A program made the translations under genes and the position numbers. This document shows positions 6,643 to 11,565 of a stretch of 11,565 nt of DNA, in pieces. Origin of the DNA: an uncultured Armatimonadota bacterium (lineage in GTDB: Bacteria; Armatimonadota; Armatimonadia; Armatimonadales; Armatimonadaceae); NCBI GenBank assembly GCA_903881535.1, contig CAIRTT010000165.1:1-11565 (forward strand), in the 5' to 3' direction. Positions within the stretch are counted from its first letter, which is position 1; each line of letters opens with the position of its first letter. The notes under the pieces were generated by a model. That model made no database searches and was not told the origin of the DNA. It saw only the letters and a list, made by a program, of their open reading frames with translations.

Positions 6643-8960
6643 TCTTTCTGCTTGGTCATGATAATTTTCCAGCCAGCAGGGGCCTTTAATGTTCGCTTAT
6701 AGCCTAAGTCGGTCTTTTTCCATGAGATAGTGATCAGTCCACCCGGTACAGGAACACTTCCGGAACACCATGGGATTTCAGTCAAGGATGGAACAACATA
6801 AACCCGCTTTGTTATATGGTCAACCTTCGTGATGCCGACAACATCTCGAAGCATCATCACTGCGACATGACTCGCAAACCCATGATTACAGCTTGCGCTG
6901 GCATCCGTGTTTTCCCAGAGGGTTCCCGTTCGCTCAGCCATGTAGCCGAAATAAGCAGCAGATTCATTTAGAATTTGGGTGATCATCCCAGCCCGAGATA
7001 GCACTTCAATCCTCAGGTAATTGCCAATGAACGCATTGGAAATGTGTATCTCAGGTTGGACCGTTTTGACATCCCGTTTTGGGCCAAACTCCGATGTCAG
7101 TGTTCTCCACAGCTCGGGACGTGACTTTGGAGTTGCGATGTTGAAGAAGAATGCGTAGTACTGACACGTTTCGCTGCGATTTCGAGTGACTTCTAGCGTG
7201 CCATTTGGTTTTCGGATGGCATTGTCCACATACCAGGTACCATCGAAACTTAGTTCATTAATAACCGTACGAAGCTTGTCCGCCTGGCGTTTCCACAACT
7301 GATTACCATATAGCTCTGCAGCTGCTTCCAATGCACCTGCAAAGAGCATATTGGATGGAAAGTTGACATCCTGGACGAAGTCATTTGCTTTGCTCCACTC
7401 AACAAAGACCCAGGAGGGGATCTTCTCGAGAAGACCAAGGTCGTTCTGGTAGCGCTCAAACCATTTGAAAAGCTTCTCAACACGAGGCCGCAGTGCCGAA
7501 ATCAGTTTTGGCGAACCGCCACGCTCCTTGAACTCGCGTAGCTGAACGACAAACCAGAGGGCCCAGTTTGCGATGAAAACACCATCATTGTGGTCGCTGG
7601 GATAGCACATCGGAAGCATTCCATCCGGGATGAAAGCAAACGACTGTGGAAGGGCATAGTTTTCTAGGAAAGCCGTCTCGATTTTTTGATGACCACTTAG
7701 CAGATGCCCGGTGCGTGCACTCCAAAAGCTGTCACAGAGCCAGCCGGCGCGCTCGCGGCTTGGGCAATCCATGAATATGTCAACGGCATTTTGGCGATAG
7801 GTTTGTCGAGCTGCTTCAAAAATTTGCTTGAGCATGTCGTCTGGACAGTCGAACATTGCTTTGTCAGCATCTGGACATGCAAGCTCACGAACAAACAAGC
7901 TGCCAAAGTCAAGTGGTCCATTGGTCGCTGCGACCTTTAGGTAGCGGAATGTGTAAGGCTCAAAGGTTTCAAAGGAATACTCACCAGCCTCAAAGTTGAC
8001 TTCGACGATGTTCGCACAACCAAGTCGCTTATCATCGACATCACCGTCGGTGAGGAGCTCATCGAAGAGGAGATGTAATGTCGCTGCAACTTTGCTCTTT
8101 AGCTTTACCCCAATAAACCCGGTGATATTTTTCCCAAAATCGATGATTTGAAAGGTGTCGCGCTGCAGGGCTGTCCAGTCATCAACATATGGCGCAGCAA
8201 TATCCTGAATCTGTACAGATTTTCGGTGTTGCCATTCCGTTGTGACGACTAAGGGGATGTCCTGTTCTCGAAAGCCTTTTAATTTCGAGCTGATTTGCGT
8301 GAGAGAGCGGTCCTTCCAAATGCGTTGTGGAATCGTCGGCGCCAGCTTTCCGGCGGCAACATAGCGGCTTGGAGTTAGCTTGTCAAACATCGGAAGTGGC
8401 GCAATGGCATCTATAAACCTTATGCCAGCCTGCCCAATGAAAACACCAGCATCCGATATCGGAAGACCATTGGTTTTCCAATCATCACTGCCCGGCTGAA
8501 GTGTCCAAATCTCAGTAAATGGCCGCTGAAAGGAATAGCGCTGAACACGTTGGGTACGTTCATTCCGCTGCGACATCACGAGTGGGTCCCGTCCAGAAGC
8601 GATTATGACCCGGTCATTAACAGTTACTTCGAATGCTATAAACGAAGGTGCATCTAATGTGTAAAACGAGTTGACGTTGTATCCAGCAACCTCTACGGCA
8701 AGGATGTTTACACCGATTGTGCATTTGCGTGAGAGGTCCCAATCATCAATACGGTGAAATCCATGTGGGCCACGGCTTGGTCCATTTCCTATAAATGTTC
8801 CGTTGAGAAAGACGCGATAGCGGGTCATTCCTGCGATACGCAAGCGTAACCGGCCGCTGGTTTGAAGCTTTGCTAATCTAAACTCAGCCGTCGTTGCAAC
8901 AATGATGTTCTGTTCATCTTGTTGATTTTGTAGCCAAATTGGCTGCGCCGCTTTAAACAT
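6633..8960 (-). CDS. GH78-type alpha-L-rhamnosidase-like glycoside hydrolase
   Basis: This protein has 775 residues. The N-terminal beta-sandwich (about 35-125) contains YRVFLNGTFIGNGPSRG (48-64), typical of the accessory domain that precedes the catalytic barrel in bacterial rhamnosidases. A second sandwich spans about 240-360. The (alpha/alpha)6 barrel begins near 370 and carries the family signature DCPSRERAGWLCD (398-410), with Glu403 as the likely general acid. Glu683 in LWEN, followed by NHGFASH (692-698), fits the general base region. A C-terminal sandwich closes the protein. There is no signal peptide, so it should act in the cytoplasm on short imported oligosaccharides or glycosides. 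It starts 3 bases after the enolase-family gene with AGGA upstream, and its end overlaps apt. Rhamnose specificity is not proven, because the family is broad. Confidence 0.86.
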   Translation of the reverse strand: MFKAAQPIWLQNQQDEQNIIVATTAEFRLAKLQTSGRLRLRIAGMTRYRVFLNGTFIGNGPSRGPHGFHRIDDWDLSRKCTIGVNILAVEVAGYNVNSFYTLDAPSFIAFEVTVNDRVIIASGRDPLVMSQRNERTQRVQRYSFQRPFTEIWTLQPGSDDWKTNGLPISDAGVFIGQAGIRFIDAIAPLPMFDKLTPSRYVAAGKLAPTIPQRIWKDRSLTQISSKLKGFREQDIPLVVTTEWQHRKSVQIQDIAAPYVDDWTALQRDTFQIIDFGKNITGFIGVKLKSKVAATLHLLFDELLTDGDVDDKRLGCANIVEVNFEAGEYSFETFEPYTFRYLKVAATNGPLDFGSLFVRELACPDADKAMFDCPDDMLKQIFEAARQTYRQNAVDIFMDCPSRERAGWLCDSFWSARTGHLLSGHQKIETAFLENYALPQSFAFIPDGMLPMCYPSDHNDGVFIANWALWFVVQLREFKERGGSPKLISALRPRVEKLFKWFERYQNDLGLLEKIPSWVFVEWSKANDFVQDVNFPSNMLFAGALEAAAELYGNQLWKRQADKLRTVINELSFDGTWYVDNAIRKPNGTLEVTRNRSETCQYYAFFFNIATPKSRPELWRTLTSEFGPKRDVKTVQPEIHISNAFIGNYLRIEVLSRAGMITQILNESAAYFGYMAERTGTLWENTDASASCNHGFASHVAVMMLRDVVGITKVDHITKRVYVVPSLTEIPWCSGSVPVPGGLITISWKKTDLGYKRTLKAPAGWKIIMTKQKEWN

Positions 8961-8963
8961 CGT

Positions 8964-10256
8964 TTAGTTATCCTCAAATCGCTGTATCAGCACAGGACGG
9001 TACTCTGCTGGGACAAGCCCTTCCGTCACTTCTGGTACAGAAAGAACGCCATCGATGGGCAATATACAAGCCTGTAATCCATCCGGGAGATTCTCGTAGC
9101 CGCTGCGTAAGAACTGTGCGGCGTTGACCTCTGCCGTTGTGACTCCACTGATTCGGGATGCCAACAACACTGTGTGGATTGCTGCGATGTTTGGACTAGT
9201 CAGGTCCATCACAGTATTCTTCCAACCTCGGGCATGTCCCCACGCAGCACCCAGAAGCGCAAGCGTCTGTCCACGACAGGACTTTATGGCAAGGCCATTC
9301 CATCCACATGCATTTGCGTGCTTAAGGTCATCTAGGTCGGTAAATGTTTCATCAACTAAAAGTGGAGTGTCAGCGGCGATTTGAGACCACAACTGTCTGT
9401 CTGCAGTTTCTGGAGACATTGATGGCTGTTCAATCGCTGATACGCAAACGGCAACATCGGGTGCGGCATGCCGAAGCATAGACAAGAACTCTGTTAATTT
9501 GTCTGCAGATTCGTAGCAACCGTTTGCATCCAATGTGATGTCAAGATAACCATCGGATGGCGGCATGGCCTTGCACACAGCAATCACATGGTTTACATCC
9601 GATTCGATGTCGCCGGAGCCAATCTTGATTTTTAGGCGTCTGATGTTGTGCGATGTGCAGTAATCCCTGACGTGCTCTGGTGTGGTCTTGATTCCAACAA
9701 CCATTTGTGCATCAACAAATGTTTTGGGTGGATGCAGCATGCTGTCGATTGCTGAAGCTGCTCCAAAGCCAGCGAAGGGTGCATCAAATGGTGAGTTTCC
9801 GTGCTCGGTAAACAAATCGAATGACGAGCATCCAGCGATACAACCAGCAGCATCGTGGATCGCATTATCGAGCGGTGCACAGCAGACTCTACGTGCAAGC
9901 GGTGGCAGGTGCTCAAGGAGCTGGTCGGAAAGCGAAATGACTCTGTGTCCCAATCCAAGAAGGGAATCACTTGGCTGTTGCTGTGTAATAGCCTTTGCAA
10001 CGGTCTCGCAGGCACCGCGTAGTGCCAAGTCCTTGTCTTCATCTGTCACCTCTTGCCAGCACCAGACATGCGATAAGAGAACCGTTCCAAAGCCTTGTCT
10101 CGTGATCGTTCCGTTGGTGAGCGTTACTTGGCAGGTCGCTTCGGTAATCGTGTCAATGGTGCCTTTTCCAATAACCAGTGGCGGAGAGAGTTCGTGGTGC
10201 TGGAAGACAAATTTGGCATCCAGAATACGGAGCAGCCCATTATCCGGTGCTGGCAA
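8964..10256 (-). CDS. Enolase-superfamily enzyme (mandelate racemase/muconate lactonizing type)
   Basis: A 430-residue protein. The C-terminal barrel has the superfamily set in order: Lys209-x-Lys211 (KIKIG), the metal ligands Asp243 (LDANG), Glu276 (AIEQP) and Asp302-Glu303 (LLVDET), and Lys325 (AIKSCRG). Lysines on both barrel faces mark the muconate lactonizing/dipeptide epimerase/OSBS subgroup rather than mandelate racemase proper, which uses a His-Asp dyad. These enzymes abstract a proton next to a carboxylate and then eliminate, epimerise or cycloisomerise. In a sugar cluster, an acid-sugar dehydratase or epimerase role is plausible but unproven. It is longer than the usual 360-380 residues. 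The start is TTG at 10254-10256, inside the aminotransferase gene (17-base overlap), and no ATG or GTG is available nearby in this frame. Confidence 0.88.
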   Translation of the reverse strand: MPAPDNGLLRILDAKFVFQHHELSPPLVIGKGTIDTITEATCQVTLTNGTITRQGFGTVLLSHVWCWQEVTDEDKDLALRGACETVAKAITQQQPSDSLLGLGHRVISLSDQLLEHLPPLARRVCCAPLDNAIHDAAGCIAGCSSFDLFTEHGNSPFDAPFAGFGAASAIDSMLHPPKTFVDAQMVVGIKTTPEHVRDYCTSHNIRRLKIKIGSGDIESDVNHVIAVCKAMPPSDGYLDITLDANGCYESADKLTEFLSMLRHAAPDVAVCVSAIEQPSMSPETADRQLWSQIAADTPLLVDETFTDLDDLKHANACGWNGLAIKSCRGQTLALLGAAWGHARGWKNTVMDLTSPNIAAIHTVLLASRISGVTTAEVNAAQFLRSGYENLPDGLQACILPIDGVLSVPEVTEGLVPAEYRPVLIQRFEDN

Positions 10257-11484
10257 GGCTATTCCTCAAACGTGACACTTTTTCAAATGCGTGGATAATC
10301 TCATCAATTCCGCATGCATCGGACATAAGTTCAGTCATCGGTAGCCAGGCTCCAACCCTGTGTGCAACCAGATCACTGACTGGACACTTCGCGCGATTTG
10401 CTTCTACCGATGTTGTGTAGCCATTTGATGCACCTGTGTACGGACCGAAGTCACCTGTCGTAAACGCATCGTGTTCGTACACCAAGGTCGCGTAGCCAGG
10501 CCCACAGGAAACCCCTTCGGCCCTTAGGGCTCCGAGAACGATATCCCTTGGAACGCCGAAGAATGTGTCATCAATGCTAAAGCAGTATAGATGGTACGCG
10601 TTTAGCGTTTCACCATCACGATCGGGGAGTGGGGCAAACCCTGGGATGCCACTCAGTGCCGTATTCAGTCGCTTTCCATTCTCAAATCGATGCACTGTCT
10701 GCGCATCTAGGCGCTGGAGCTGACAGCCAACGATGGCAGCTTGAAATTCTGTCATCCGGTAGTTCCCACCGAGCATCGCATGCCGATAGCGACTCGGGTC
10801 TCCAGGAATACGACCGTTGTTTTGCAGCGCAGAGAGGCGTGCGTAGAGTGCGGTGTCATTCGTGGTGATAATTCCACCTTCACCACAGTTGAGGTTTTTG
10901 GATGCCTGTAAGGAAAAGCATCCAATCGTCCCGATTGAGCCAATCTGTTTGTTTCGCCAAGTGCTCAAGTGCGCGTGGCTTGCATCTTCGATAATGGCTA
11001 GTCCATGTTTCTCTGCAACAGCACCCAGCACATCCATATCTGCCGGAACGCCGCCAAGGTGAACCGGCATGATTGCGACAGTCCGCTCGGTGATGACACT
11101 CTCGACGGAACGCGCATCGAGGCACAGACTGGAGCGCTCGATGTCTGCAAAAACAGGCACGCAGTTTGCTTCTACGATAGCCATGGCCGTTGCAATAAAT
11201 GTGTAAGCCGGACAGATTATCTCCGCGCCTGCGGGCGGATTTAACGCCAAGATCGCCAAGCGTAGAGCCGTTTGCCCAGAGTTCACGGCAAGCGCATGTT
11301 TACACGTCGTGAGCTTGGCAAATTCGGCTTCAACCTTTTGCGTTACATCCCCGCCAAGGCGTCCCCATTCACCGCTCGTAACTACCGAAAGCAGGGCATC
11401 TTTCTCCAAGCCATCGAAGATTGGCCATTCAGGCGATGCACTTGTACGCGCGGCAGGTCCACCAAGCACTGCTAGTTGTTCCAT
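10240..11484 (-). CDS. DegT/DnrJ/EryC1/StrS-family PLP-dependent aminotransferase
   Basis: A 414-residue fold-type I aminotransferase of the sugar aminotransferase family. The N-terminal GEWGRLGG (38-45) and NSGQTALRLAI (68-78) are typical. PVHLGGVPADMD (140-151) precedes the PLP ring-contacting Asp167 in IIEDASHAH. The Schiff-base lysine is Lys196 in SLQASKNLNCGEGG, and GGNYRMTEFQAA (239-250) is the family's substrate-side segment. The overall pattern recalls scyllo-inosose/AHBA-synthase-like members, which transfer an amino group from Glu or Gln to a keto-sugar or keto-cyclitol. The exact substrate is open. An AAGGA site lies 9 bases before the ATG. It overlaps the downstream enolase-family gene and follows the partial gene by 12 bases, so it is part of the long minus-strand unit. 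Confidence 0.93.
   Translation of the reverse strand: MEQLAVLGGPAARTSASPEWPIFDGLEKDALLSVVTSGEWGRLGGDVTQKVEAEFAKLTTCKHALAVNSGQTALRLAILALNPPAGAEIICPAYTFIATAMAIVEANCVPVFADIERSSLCLDARSVESVITERTVAIMPVHLGGVPADMDVLGAVAEKHGLAIIEDASHAHLSTWRNKQIGSIGTIGCFSLQASKNLNCGEGGIITTNDTALYARLSALQNNGRIPGDPSRYRHAMLGGNYRMTEFQAAIVGCQLQRLDAQTVHRFENGKRLNTALSGIPGFAPLPDRDGETLNAYHLYCFSIDDTFFGVPRDIVLGALRAEGVSCGPGYATLVYEHDAFTTGDFGPYTGASNGYTTSVEANRAKCPVSDLVAHRVGAWLPMTELMSDACGIDEIIHAFEKVSRLRNSLASTG
10263..10267 (-). promoter_or_regulatory. Ribosome binding site supporting the TTG start
   Basis: On the minus strand GAGGA lies 6 bases ahead of the TTG at 10254-10256, within the last codons of the aminotransferase gene. Ideal spacing supports TTG as the true start of the enolase-family gene and suggests coupling to the upstream gene. 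Confidence 0.6.
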
Positions 11485-11493
11485 GTTAGGAAA

Positions 11494-11498
11494 TCCTT
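11494..11498 (-). promoter_or_regulatory. Ribosome binding site of the aminotransferase gene
   Basis: AAGGA on the minus strand, 9 bases before the ATG at 11482-11484, overlaps the TAA stop of the upstream partial gene. This confirms the start and suggests a shared message with that gene. Confidence 0.6.
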
Positions 11499-11565
11499 AT
11501 GTCAATATCGATGTGACAACCTGGCCATGTACATCCGTGAGGCGATAGTCGCGGCCTGCAAATCG
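11497..11565 (-). CDS. 3' end of an upstream gene (partial, unidentified)
   Basis: On the minus strand an open frame runs from the window edge to TAA at 11497-11499 and gives the last 22 residues of a protein, ending QVVTSILT. The alternation of polar and hydrophobic residues (YRLTD, QVVTS) would suit beta strands at a C-terminus, such as a carbohydrate-enzyme beta-sandwich, but nothing identifies the family. It is judged real because the stop sits 12 bases before the aminotransferase ATG and overlaps that gene's ribosome site, as expected inside an operon. The rest of the gene is outside the window. Confidence 0.55.
   Translation of the reverse strand, partial: RFAGRDYRLTDVHGQVVTSILT

Noticed and set aside
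9682..10275. Long plus-strand open frame (197 codons) opposite the enolase-family gene
   Set aside because: It is entirely antisense to a gene with complete catalytic motifs. Its predicted protein is Ser/Pro-rich without domain features and it has no ribosome site.
9..11565. CRISPR arrays, tRNA or rRNA genes, transposases or phage genes
   Set aside because: Reading both strands I saw no regularly spaced repeats, cloverleaf-like segments, inverted-repeat-flanked transposase frames or phage protein motifs. Coding genes fill nearly all the space.

Overview
The window is bacterial chromosomal DNA of roughly balanced base composition. It is densely packed, with Shine-Dalgarno-type ribosome sites, many short gene overlaps and two TTG starts. 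It holds twelve complete protein genes and one partial gene. I see no RNA genes, transposons, CRISPR or phage genes. The lineage cannot be fixed from the sequence. Zinc-ribbon membrane proteins, a zinc-finger anti-sigma-like protein and an intracellular GH78/enolase-superfamily/DegT sugar cluster would suit an environmental heterotroph of the Armatimonadota, Planctomycetota or Verrucomicrobiota kind. That is only a weak inference.

Region 1 (9-1832, plus strand): a zinc-dependent medium-chain alcohol/polyol dehydrogenase is followed 9 bases later by an SDR oxidoreductase. They look like a co-translated pair for oxidising a sugar or polyol. The pair ends 3 bases from the convergent mnmE gene.

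Region 2 (1836-3852, minus strand): two small membrane proteins (85 aa; 141 aa with a zinc ribbon) lead into mnmE, the tRNA wobble-uridine modification GTPase. Spacing is 5 bp and then a 4-bp overlap, so this is one operon. MnmE starts at TTG.

Region 3 (3853-5209): a short divergent intergenic region carries a perfect tandem 8-bp repeat and an inverted repeat. It is followed on the plus strand by a zinc-finger (ZAS-type) anti-sigma-like membrane protein that has no sigma factor beside it, and by a small cysteine-pair protein.

Region 4 (5342-11565, minus strand): a long co-directional run reads, in transcription order, partial gene, DegT/StrS aminotransferase, enolase-superfamily enzyme, GH78-type alpha-L-rhamnosidase-like protein, adenine phosphoribosyltransferase (apt) and Nif3-like metalloprotein. 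Junctions are overlaps of 17, 10 and 4 bp or gaps of 3 and 12 bp, so it is probably one transcript. The upstream half looks like a carbohydrate catabolic or remodelling pathway whose substrate I cannot name. The downstream half is housekeeping.

I did not find a clearly new defence or mobile system. The most unusual things are the sugar cluster fused transcriptionally to apt-nif3, the orphan anti-sigma-like gene with its repeat-bearing control region, and the mnmE operon with two unknown membrane proteins.
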